Below, piece after piece: positions 35,101 to 47,839 of a stretch of DNA of 64,000 nucleotides. The notes below the pieces were generated by a model, which did not search any database, was not told where the DNA came from, and saw only the letters and a program-made list of their open reading frames with translations. This DNA is from Aquarana catesbeiana (lineage: Eukaryota > Chordata > Amphibia > Anura > Ranidae): assembly GCF_042186555.1 (NCBI RefSeq), contig NC_133336.1, positions 192,773,937-192,837,936 of the forward strand, given 5' to 3'. The position numbers and the translations under genes are program-made. Position 1 is the first letter of the stretch. Each line of letters opens with the position of its first letter.

Positions 35101-38100
35101 GGCAAAGAAATGTAACCCTCTGTTATTGGTTGGCTTGTTTTTGTAGAGCTATATAACGTTCAGTCACCATTTAGGGAAAGCCAGTTCCAGCTAACTCTGG
35201 TATGGTACGCAAAAAAAAAATAAATAAAAATAAAAAAAGAAACAAAAAAAAAACATTTTTTTAACTTCATCACCATCTGGCAGCTTACTCACGTATATTT
35301 TCTGAAAATGAAGCTAATCCAGAGGGTAAACAGCTTCTGTTTAACATTTATGAATAATGATTCAAAGAAAAGCCAAGAAACTGTAAAGTCACGTACTTAC
35401 TTTGTAACATTCTTCCAGGAACATAAATATGGTTACCGCCAACAAACTACATGTGTCACTGGATGCCGGTAAAGGCTGGTCGAGGTGAGAAGGGTGCAAG
35501 CAAGCTCAAATTAACCACTTCCTGCCCACCGTATTCAAAATGATGGCCCCAGTGGAGATCAGTTATCCTGGCTAAGCCGCGCACGCTCACGAGAGACATC
35601 TCTGATAACATGTTAAAGTGCCTATGACGTAGGCTTTTTACCAATCACAGCTGATCACATGGTAACCAGGACGTGCCATTTATCGGATTTTCCTCTATTC
35701 ACGCTGACAGTGCAAGTAGAGGAGAGACGATCAGCGGCTCTCCTGACCGGGGGGGGGGGGTATAGGCCTTTCAGGGATGCCCGCAAGTGCCAACCCGTGG
35801 CCACCAGAAATGCCAAACAGTGCCCAGCAGAGATGCCCGTCAGTGCCTCATCACTGCCGCCCATTAGTGCCGCCTCATCAGTGAAGGAGAAAAAAATGAC
35901 TCATTTACTAAATTTTATAGCAGAAACAAAAGAAAAAAAATATTCAATATTGAATTCAATATTCAAATGTTTAACATTGAGTTGGCCCACCCTTTGCAGC
36001 TATAACAGCTTCAACTCTTCTGGAAAGGCTGTCCACAAGGTTTAGGAGTGCGTCTATGGAAATGTTTGACCATTCTTCCAGAAGCGTATTTGTGAGGTCA
36101 GGCACTGATGTTTGGACAAGGCCTGGCTCACAGTCTCCGCTCCAATTCATCCCAAAGGTGCTCTATTGGGTTGAGGTCAGGACTCAAGTTTCTCCACCCC
36201 AAACTTTCTCATCCAGGTCTTTATGGACTTTGCCTCACAAATGCGCAAGTTTGGGGTAGAGGAACTTGACTGGCCTGCACAGAGTGCTGACCTCAACCTG
36301 ATGGAGATCCTTTGGGAGGAATTTTTTCCCAGAAGAGTTGAAGTGGTTATAGCTGCAAAGGGTGGGCCAACTCAATATTGAACACTACGCAGCTCTCAAA
36401 TTTTCCACTCACCTACTTGCATTTTGCGAGCGGAAAATGAGGGCTGGCGAGCATGGGGCTGCCTGGGAGCGGGGGGGGGGGGGGGGGGGGAAAGCACCGT
36501 CGGCATGCATCATGGTTCAATAGGAGCCATTCTCCCAGTGATCATGAAGGGGACGTGTGACGTATATCCCGGGACGTGTGACGTATATCAAAGTCTGCGG
36601 GCCAGGAGGCAGGGCTGTATGTGAAAGCGAGTGGCGGGAACACACGGCAATTGAAATGTAAGTGTCATGAACCTTGGAATACTGGATTGTCATGAAGCTT
36701 GGAATAATGAAGTATTTCTCCTTTGATTCTATTACACAGTGGGGGGTCTTCTGCCTTGTCTTAAAGGCTAACCCCCTCCAGAAGGCTCCATGGTCTGGAA
36801 GGAAGGCATTGTTCTGTGTTTGACCATTTGTTTATGTACTTTAATTACCCCCTGGGGCTTCTCTGTGTCATTACACATATCAGTCCTCCTATTCAAGCTA
36901 TCGGACCACTCTCTGCTGACCCTGTTTCAAGTCCTCATTTGCACGGACAAGAGGACCTGAGTGAAGACTAGAGCGTACTTTACAATTGATCAATTGACCA
37001 ATAGGAAAGTGGTTGTTGGGGGCAGGGTGTTCAAACTGCTGTGTATAAAAGTGTGTTGTGTGCATCAATAAAAGAGATTCCTGTTTGAACTTACATACAG
37101 CTTGCCTGGTGTTTGTTCTGAGCCATCACAACTGGATTCGAACGGCACATAGCTGTAGTTCGATTCCCGGAGCATCGGATGACCGAACCAGACATTGCGA
37201 TCTGCAATCTGATTCAATAGCCACAGAGGAGTGTCGGGAGAGTGGAATCAAGCGAGCAGGGGTTCGTTACAGTAAGCTATTACAGCGATGTCCCGCTCTA
37301 CGATAATCCAGCCGCCTGCTCTCCTCTCTTCCCCTGCACAGGTAGGCAGCATTGATGGACACAGGCAGCATTGATGGACACAGTTGAGGCTGCACTGGTA
37401 GGCACTGATAAAGTTGTATTTATTTTTATAACTTAACTCTGCATAAAACATTTACGTGAAATTTTATGAGATCATTTATGAGGACATGTTTAGGGGTGGA
37501 AATAGGGGCAGGGGTTGGTTGGGGCAACTGGTGGCGAGTAATGTGTGTGGGTGTGTATATTTATATATTAAAAAAAATAAACTTTTTTATTAACAATAAT
37601 ATACATTTTAAAAAATGCAACCACTTCTGCCTATAATAAATGTCAAATGAGAATCTATACATTACAAGAAAGTAGGTAACCGGTAAAGCCAACATTTTGG
37701 GGGAAGTGCCTTCCCCTTCCTCAGGACTGAAATTCTAGATGTACTTGTAACAGTGGTGAGATTTGTAATGAGGCATGTAATAGGCTGTCAGAACTTCTCT
37801 TAATGCAGCGTGTTGGCATGGACCCACGCGTTGGCTTTACCAGTGTAGTGGTACCCCCGTAGGGGCTGCTGAAATGTTGGATTGTCTGTCACCCTGCCCA
37901 GCATTCACTTCTCAAAACACTCAGACATAAAAACAGTTCACGGGCTTTGTTTATTTTGTTTTATTGAGGGGATTGAACTTGGATGGGGTAAAGGAAATAT
38001 GGGATGCCCAGTAGAACTTGCTTGGGACAACTATATACAGTCCAGTATTTACTCTCCATTTCTTCTCCTGCACATGACTTCCTCTCTAATCTTCAGGTCT

Positions 38101-41100
38101 TTCTTCTCCAGCACATCTCTTCCTCTCTAATTTCCAGACACAGCTAGCACAAAGTGGTTAGGCCTAACACTGGCTCAGCCAGGCCCGTAGCAATTTCCCT
38201 TTGCAGGCAGGGATCGCGGGCCCCTATAGTGTAGCAAAATAGAAAGTATCGTGCTAGCTGTCCTACACACGGCTACTGAGCCCAGTAACCCATCTTCATT
38301 CCCCGCCCGCCCTCCTGGCTGCATCGGCTTCTCTCCGCTGCCCCCCATTCACCACAGTCCACTCTTCGGTTTCTGCACCCATCTCAAACTGCAAACTCCC
38401 AGTTCTCTCAGTTGTGCCTCTCCAGTCCTCCTGACAGTGCTTTACTCACCAGCCCTCCTGGCTGCGACCAGTTGTCCTCTCTGGAGTCTCTTAGCAGTGC
38501 TCTCTCCTGTCTCTCCTCCAGGATCTCTTCTCCTCCTGGCTGCAACCGAGCCAAGGCCCAAGGGGAGCACTGACAGCCTCCACACTCTCTCACTCCAGCT
38601 CTTCCACCCAACAACTCCTCCCCAGCTGGGCTGAACCAGGGTATTTAAGGAGGCCTGCCCCCTGCCAATCCAAGTTAGGGACTGGTCAGTGCTCCTCAGT
38701 ATACCCCAGACAGTTCCACCTCTCCGCTTCTCCTCTCTTTCCAGAATCTTTTGGAAAGAGGGAGGTCTTGGTGGTGCTGCCTGTGAGTCACCAGCTGCTA
38801 CACTAAGCCACTCCCAGCCCAGAATGAAAACAGGACTAGCAACCAGCCAGACCTGCCTACATTTACCTACTCTCTCTAGCACACTGCTAGAGGGTGCTAC
38901 ACCAGTTACCTGTTTCCGTTGAAAACTTCTCAAAGATACTCTCTAGTGAGATGACCTTTTTTACCGGGAGGTTCTCTATACCCGTCCAAGTGTTTCTCTG
39001 CTGAACGGCCTCGTTTCTGTTATTAGAGAGCCAGCAGGCCAAGACAGAGTCCACCTATATTGCCCCTTCACAGGGCCTTAGCCCCCCCGAAAGGGTTACT
39101 CTCCCCACATTACATCTATCAAAACCAACCTTTGGTTTCATCAGTCCAGCGCTGTCACCCAAACACACCAAACAGATCAGCATGGGAAGCAAAAGGGTAG
39201 ACGAGTATGTGCTGCTGGTGGGGGCATCATTATCTGGACTTGATGCTTGATACTGTATTTGCAAATTTCAAGACTTTACTTTTAAACGGATCACTTTTCA
39301 TATGTTCCAAAACACCTGCATGGATGTTTGATTTTGTCTTATAGCTTATAAAAGCTGTACAACTGGCATTGGGAATCTGGTTGTTGTCTATCCCTTCACT
39401 TGGGTATTACCATTATGTCAGAGAACCAAAAACATTAAAACACAGAGAGAAGATAGACTCACCCCTTCTTGTTGTAGAAGAAGATAATGGCAGCCAGGCA
39501 GGCTATAATCAGCAGGAGGATAATAGGCATGATTTTGAGCAGCATATATAAAGTCTCCGAGGCCTCTTTTTCTGTGGAAATAAAATCATCTGCATCTTGT
39601 TTACCTTAAAAATTCTAATACCAAATGCACATAATTAAACCTTGATAGTCTGGGGAGGAATTAAGGCTACAAAAATATGGAATGCACCATCCAAGAACTA
39701 AATTTTATGGGAGCAAGAAATACTTTTTTTCGCAGTACGTTCCGCAAAAATAATAATTCACATATAAAATGAACATCAACAAATATTTATAAGTAATTAA
39801 AATCAAAATAGATTTTTTGGAAAAAAGGTGTGCACACACTAATAGGGTATTAGTAATAAATTGTATGCAAGCTATGGATAGAGCTGTGCCCTCATCAGAA
39901 AGATTCAGTCTCTTTATTTCCTCTGGTTTTGTCACTGGGACAGAAAATTATGGTAAATCCAAAAATGTTACAGTCACCAGGACAGGAGGTAATCTACTAC
40001 ACCTGATCTGGTGACAACTCTTTATTGAGACATTAAACCACCAATTGCAAAAAAAAAAAAATTCCCCCGGGAGCTTTATGCCATAATGTACTAGTATGCA
40101 CAGAATAATGTGATGTATTTTCAGGTCAAACAATCCCTTCCAGCGAAGCAGTGTCACGGGCACTTCCATCTTTGGCCAGTCCCCCTTTTTGGGTTCAGAC
40201 TCTTCGGCCACTTGTTTGGCCAGGCCACGATACTGTCACTCCTGCACATGTCCAGTGTATCACATTATCGCAGCTCAGAGGGGTGCCGTAAAACACACAC
40301 TGAGCCGCCTAGGCATATCTTAGTGCACATTAACCGATTGCCCGACCGCCTCACGCTGATATACGTCGGCAGAAGGACACGTACAGACAGATTAACGTAC
40401 CTGTACATTGCCCTTTAAGAAGTGGTTTGCAGTTTCCGCCGCGACCTCCGTGAGCGTGATCGTGGGTCCCACGGACCTGATGTCCGCGGGGATACCCGCG
40501 ATCATCTCACGGAGAGGAAGAATGGGGAAATGCTAATGTAAACAAGCATTTCCCCGTTCTGCCTAGTGACCGGACACTGATCACAGCTCCCTGTAATCCG
40601 GAGCGGTGATCAGTGTCGTGTCACATATAGCCACCCCCCCCACAGTTGGAATCATTCCCTACGACACACTTAACCCCTTCACTGCCCCCTAGTGGTTAAC
40701 CCCCTCACTGCTAGTCACATTTACACAGTAATCAATGCATCTTTAATTGCACTGATCGCTGTATAAAAGGTGAATGGTCCCAAAATCATGCCAAAAGTGT
40801 CCGATGTGTCTGCCATAATGTCGCAGTCATGAGAAAAAAAAAAAAAATACGCTGATCGCTATCATTACTAGTAAAAAAAATAAATAAATAAAATATATTA
40901 ACAAAAATGCCATAAAACTACTATTTTGTAGACGCTATAACTTTTGCGCAAACCAATCAAAGACTTATTGCGATTTTTTTTACCAGAAATATGTAGAAGA
41001 ATACGTATCAGCCTAAACTGAGGGAAAAACATTTTTTTATATATTTTTTGGGGATATTATAGCAAAAAGTAAAAATGCGTTTTTTTTTCAAAAAATAGTT

Positions 41101-44100
41101 GCTTTTTTGTTTATAGCACAAAAACTAAAAACTACAGGGGTGATCAAATATGACCAAAAGATAGCTCCATTTGTGGGGAAAAAAGGACGTCAATTTTGTT
41201 TGGGAGTCATGTCGCACAACCGTGCAATTGTCAGTTAAAGGGACGCAGTGCCGAATCGCAAAAAGTGCTCTGGTCTTTGGCCAGCCAAATGGTTCGGGGC
41301 TTAAGTGGTTAAACGCAGACAGGCAGGGAGAAGCAGTTATGCAAGAAGAGACCAATATGGCTGGTGGGAGGTGCTGCACATAGCTTTCTGAAAACAGAAG
41401 GCTGTGGTAACACCCACACGTGATGCTGAGCCTACATCATGCACAGAAATGATATCCAAGAAATGAAAGTTGGGCCAGAGACAGTCAGGCTGGGGAGGAC
41501 AGTCCTAGATAACGTTGGATGTGCTCCAACAAGGAAATGAAACATGTTCTTAATCAGAAAAACCAAGTAAAACAAGGTTTGATAAATGCATTCATTTTTT
41601 TTCCTGTATAGGAAAATACAGAGAACCTCTTGCAGTAGCCAACAATCACATTTTCAAAGCTCCCAGAAGATGTGGTATGCTATAATCCTATATAATGCCT
41701 TCCAATAGAGCAGACTCACCTGGAAGTCGTACAGAGAACACAATGGGTTCTGTCCACGACCCATTGCCTGCCAAAGACGTCACTCTTATCATAGCAGAAT
41801 AGTTGCCAGGTTGTGCCACGTTGATGTACACCCCCTTGTGCTTTTTGAACTTCTGGCGGGAAACACATACGACAGTTGATGGACCTTCCTAATAAAAAAA
41901 AAACAAAAAAAAAAAAACACAGCAACATATAATCCAATGTTTAATATGTTTGTGGAAATGGAGGTTTGCAACATGTGCAAATTTCAGAATTATATTGCAA
42001 AACATTAGTAAACTACCCACACAAAGACCCAACTACTTATCCAATTGCCCACACATCCAAACACCCAACTAAGTGCTGCTTCCAATAATACTTTGAAAAA
42101 AGAATGCATCACTGTAAACACTTGAAAGTGTAATATCTATTATAGATACCAATTATTCAATATTATTTTTGATCAGCCAATAATAGCTACACATGTGCAA
42201 CAGAAATAAATTATAAAAATTTACAAAATACGAATTTCACTCTATCCAGAGAGAACAGAGAAGCTGGGTTATATGCTAGTGCAATGAAAAATACACAGTC
42301 TGTAAAGGAATAAAGAAAAAAAAAAAAAAGAAAAAAAAACAAACAAGCAAGCATACACAAAAAGAATTTAGGAAAACATAATAAGTGTGTCTAAAGACTG
42401 ACGAGGTTCATGAATGTAAAAAAACCCTGTATTTTACAAACAAAAAATTGTTAAGCTGAATCAATTTCTTCAAATCAATAAATCCAAGTGAGTCTTACTT
42501 CATTTTCCCTTTTGTACTTGATCTCATATTTCAGGATTAATGCATTTGGATTGGGTGGCTCCTCCCACTTCATAAAGATGGTATTGTGGCCAGCAGACTG
42601 CCATGATATATTACCAGCAATGTTGTCGGCATGAGCTGCACAGGAAAAAAATTATATATAGAAGATACTATGTTAGCGGTCTAGCGATAGTAACAGTACA
42701 CAAAGCAGGCGCCATATAGATCATTAGATATCTCAGCATTTTCAAACTTGCACTTTAAGCTCAACAGTTGATTTATGATTGATTGGTCCAGGCAATATTA
42801 ATGTTTTTTTTTACCCCCCCTCTACATTTTATACACCAGGTTTTTTCAGTCTACATGTATAAAAGATGTGGTACTGCCATGGGTGCAATCAACAGGCCTG
42901 TAAATGGATCGTGATTTTTACATGGATTTATTGTAATTTATAATGCGGGACAAGCAGACCTACAGCATTGCTTTTTATTACAAAACAATCAAAACCTACA
43001 GTATACCTCCAAATTTCTTAAATGATAAAGAGGGACACCTTTTAGCACACACAATTTAGGCAAAGAACACGTCCCTGCCATGGTCCCATTTACATAGACC
43101 ATAAAGATCTAATATGTGGAAAATGATCAGCTAAACCCAACAAGGACATCATCTCCATTTTCCTTTATATTGTTTTTTCAAAATATCAAATGTAGTATAA
43201 CTGTATAAAAGGTTGGATAAGAAGTTTAGTGCGACATAACACTTTTGGAAGTAAAAATAGTATATTTGGAATAGAGATGTACACATCAGACCAAAAAGAA
43301 GGGACAACTGAGGCTACATGAGGGAAAGAAGAATTTGGTCTCAGCAGAAGAACAGTCCCTCCAAAATGAGGGACATTTGGGAGCTATGCCTATAGGTATT
43401 CGATAACTGTCTGATTCTGGCCAGATTGGGTGAATATCCTTATAGCCATGAGCATACAAAAGACCAGCAGACTTCCACATTCACTTCTAGCTGACAAGCC
43501 TAAATGTTTCAATTAGCCAGGACGGATTTTCTTTTTTTTTTTTTTTTTTTAAACTCTAGAGGGCCTTCCGATACCTATAGCTAGCTTACAGAGGCCTCAT
43601 TTTATATTGCTTTAACACAGAGCACATTATCCATTGGAAATGGTCCATGAAGAATTTGTTACCAAACCAAACCTCAGGGTCCTTCTAAAATTAAGGCAAT
43701 GAGTAGAGTAGCCCCACTACTTAAATGGTAAATAATCATTATTATTTAAATATCATGACCAAGTTTTACGTATATATTTTAACATGTGCAATAAATTATT
43801 ATTGATGCCATAAGCGGTTTTGCTTAATATTTTTAACTGACAAATATAGTGGTTAGTGGAGTTTGAATCAGATGTTTTATCAGTATAATCATTTACAATG
43901 AGCGCTTAAAAAAATAAATACTTACGGTCTGACATTGTTCTAGCAAATACAAAAGTTGCAGCGCTGCACCCAACCGTGTCTGCTGCGTGGTTGCAGGCGT
44001 GGATGTCAATCCGATACTCTGTGAAATGTCTGAGGTTAGGTATGACCATTCTTTCTCGGAAGATCTTATCCTTATAGGTGTAAGGCTTGAAATCTGTGCC

Positions 44101-44539
44101 AGTGTTGTTGATGGTATGACTGACGGTTCCTTCTGAGAATGAAGCGTTTCCATGACCATCTCCACTCAACCCTACTACATCTCTTTTCTTTTTTTGAGAC
44201 CTGCAAAGACATTTACATTTCTGCATGTAGAGCTCAATATGTCAGGTTAATATTTATATTTTACATTGGAAGCAAATAAACTATAGAGCAGGGATATGCA
44301 ATTAGCGGACCTCCAGCTGTTGCAAAACTACAAGTCCCATCATGTCATTCTTGCGGCTGTCAGAGTCTTGCTATGCCTTATGGGACTTGTAGTTCTGCAA
44401 CAGCTCGAGGTCCACTAATTGCATATCCCTGTTATAGAGTATTATGCACAGGGTGAAGTTAGAGTTAGGTATTCCTGGCAATGAGGAGAGTCCTAAAATT
44501 TTTATAATAAATATATATATATATATACACATATATTAC

Positions 44540-44608
<69 letters not shown>

Positions 44609-44610
44609 AT

Positions 44611-44669
<59 letters not shown>

Positions 44670-47600
44670 ATGTGACAGAAGGTCCGTGCTATCTGGTAAG
44701 CGACCAATTTGCCTATAGTGGAGGTGATTGTCACTGGATCATTCAACTAATGGTGGCAGATGGTGTGGATGTGATCACAGAACTTATTTACCACATTTGT
44801 CTATATTTTTATTACTGGTAATTTTTTCACTGGTGTTCAATTCAATACTTTTAGCACAACTTTGTTTATGAACTTGCTATTGGAGACTGTGCTATATCTC
44901 ACAGTGGAGTTTGCGGCTGTTTTTTTTTTTTTTTTTTTGGTGTTAGATTTAAATCAATAGCGCGGTTTTAGGTTTTTGTTTTAATTTAATAAAAACTCTT
45001 CAGATGCAATGCCAAATAAGCAGCCAATGTAGTCTGAACTTCTGGCCTGCATACCATCAACAACCACCATCACAACCTTCTATACTTTGTGCAATGCCAA
45101 ATGTGCAATGCCAAGTAAGCAGTCAGTGTAGTCCGAACTCCTGGCTTGCATACTATTTGGCCTCTAACTCAAGGGAATGAGGCCAGGTAACCAAGATTTT
45201 CAAAAGCATATCAGCAACAACTCCCTCTGTATACTGCTTATATGCTCCTGTTAGGCCTTCTTTTATAGCATGTGTGCTCAACGTGTGGCCTTCCAGCTGT
45301 TGCGGAACTACAAGTCCCATCACGCCTCTGCCTTTGGGAGTCAAGCTTGCAACTGTTAGCCTTGCAATACCTCATGGCACTTGCAGTTTTGCAACAGCTG
45401 AAAGGCTGTGGGTTGAACACCCATGTTTTATAGTGTCCTGCAGTGGGGGGGGGGGCTACCAGGGTCGCCAAGGTTGCATGTGCAACTGGCCCCTGGTGTT
45501 TACGCCACCGTAAGCACTGTTTTTAGCATGAACCGCATTACCATCTATTGTTCCCGCTATGCATGTGATGTTATTTTGATATTACAATAAAGATATTGAG
45601 GAGAGCAGCAAATTCTGGACTTTTAATTCTTTCATGGTCTTACAGACAAGCTGTACAGCAACCTCAAGTCATACTCGCAGAAAAGTGGTTTTAACAGTTC
45701 GCCTGGATAGGCACGAAGCTCTCAGCATCTCCCACAGCACCTCTGGCTAGCATTTCACTATGCAGTGGACGAGGGTCGATCAGCAGCTCTGTAGTGCCCT
45801 GCACCTCTCTCTCTACCCATGTGGTCAGCAATTCACATTCTACAGTGGAGAGGAGGAGAGGGGCCTCTGACCCAGGTAGATACCGGATTCAGAACAGCTC
45901 ACTTGTGTACGGAAGCCGATTCCTTCACAGGTCAGAAGCCTGAACTTGCAGAAAGGAAGGCTCATCTACCATGATGTACTAGGAGCCTTCTCTACTCTGC
46001 TCAGTGTCATCCTAGGATGGAGAGGCGGAAGTGCACACAACACAATTAAAACAGACAATAAGAATTCAATTTATATGGGCTGCTCCCTTATTTAAGGAAA
46101 GTGGATCTTTTGCTTCAGCCTGCACAGACTCCTCCACAACTGAAGTGGTCAACATTGATTTATATAAAAGGCGACCTAGCTCACCTTTGATTATTTTTAT
46201 TGATTAAAGTCACCTTCCAAGGAGGCCTATTTAAAAAAAAAAAGTCAAGTATTACTAGCATACATTTTGTACATTACATTTATATGCAATTACATCACAA
46301 ACTTGGGTTATTTTTACCAAACATATAATAAAACAAATCATGTATAACTTTGACCCATCACCTACTGCCTCCACGCTGGCTATTCATCACATTAAAGGAA
46401 TACTAGGGAGGTTCAAAGGGACAGAGAAGGTAAGGGCCATGCCACACCAGCAATCCTGTCCCTGGTGCCAATTCGCCAGCAACAGGGTCTTAATGGAGGG
46501 CAAATGCCCATCTGGTGCCTCCCTCACTGTCTGAATGAGTAAAACTGTTGGTCCCTTGCTGACAGAGTGGTTATAAGATGTCCCTCATCGGCAGTGGCTC
46601 CCCATCTGGACAACCGGGGAACATCATGATTGTTTTACCTTGCTCTACATAGATATTATGGCACTGGCGAATTGAGACTTTCTGCTCTAGGGTGACAAAA
46701 AAAAAAAACTCATTCATTGTGCATCAATGCATGGGAAGCATTATCACCCTTGGGGGCTTATCCTCTAATTCAGTCTACAGGCTAATTAAACTAAACCTAA
46801 TCAGGAACTGTTCAAACTCATCACTAGGGGACACACAACCGCACGTTATGGAACTGGTGCATCAGCAGAAAGCCAGTGCTCAGATTTCAATGAATAAAAA
46901 AAAAAAAAAAAAGTATAAAAAAGGAGCAGCTTACTATTCTTACAATATGAAACACTAGGCAAAATGTTTTTGTTTAGGGTTTGAATATACTTCAGGAAAT
47001 CCTAATTTGGTTTGAATGGAAAGTGGATTGATGGAATGCTTACTTGGGAATGAAAATAGTGTTCCTTAAAAAGTTCTCAAACTTTTTCTGAAAGAATTCC
47101 TCATCCAGGTCCAATAGCTGGCCGCCATTTTTTTGACACGGGCAGCACTTATCCTCTGAATCAATGTCATTATCATCACTGTCAAACCTGGTATCGGCAC
47201 TGCTAGTTGGAAGCTTCAGACCTGTGTAGAGAGGATGGGAAAATCTTAGTAAAACATTAAAAAGGTGTTTTAAATCCATACCAGACCCTTATCCGGGCAT
47301 GCAGCCCGGCAGGTCAGGAAAGGTGGGGGGGGCTTATCGGAATCTGGGAGGGCCCCTTTAACCCATTCACCCCAAAAACGTGTACAAAAGTAATAAAAAC
47401 AAGAGACAAGGTTTTGACAAATCCTTTAATGAAAAAAATAATAAAATAGGGTCTGGTAGACTTTTGGGGGAGGGACCCCACGCCGTTAATTTTTTTAATA
47501 GACGGGTGCCGGCAATTGTAACCGCGAGTCATTTTAATGGGATGAGACTTTTTTTTTTTCCTCTTTAGAACTGTCATTTTCATGTTCTATGCATGCGACA

Positions 47601-47779
47601 GATGTGCCACTTTACAGGCACATTAAGGGGACCCCCCCAGGCGCGATTTTTAAAGGAATTTTTCATTTTTATTGTTGCAATTTAAGCCCAATTAAAATCA
47701 CTGCTCCTGAAAAAACATTAAAAAAAAAAATGATATAGATATATATATATATATATATATAGATATATAGAGAGATTAT

Positions 47780-47839
<60 letters not shown>

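Noticed and set aside
38251..38933. Open frames of 127-163 codons on both strands
   Set aside because: They fall within a solo LTR with defined borders and target duplication; GC-rich chance frames.
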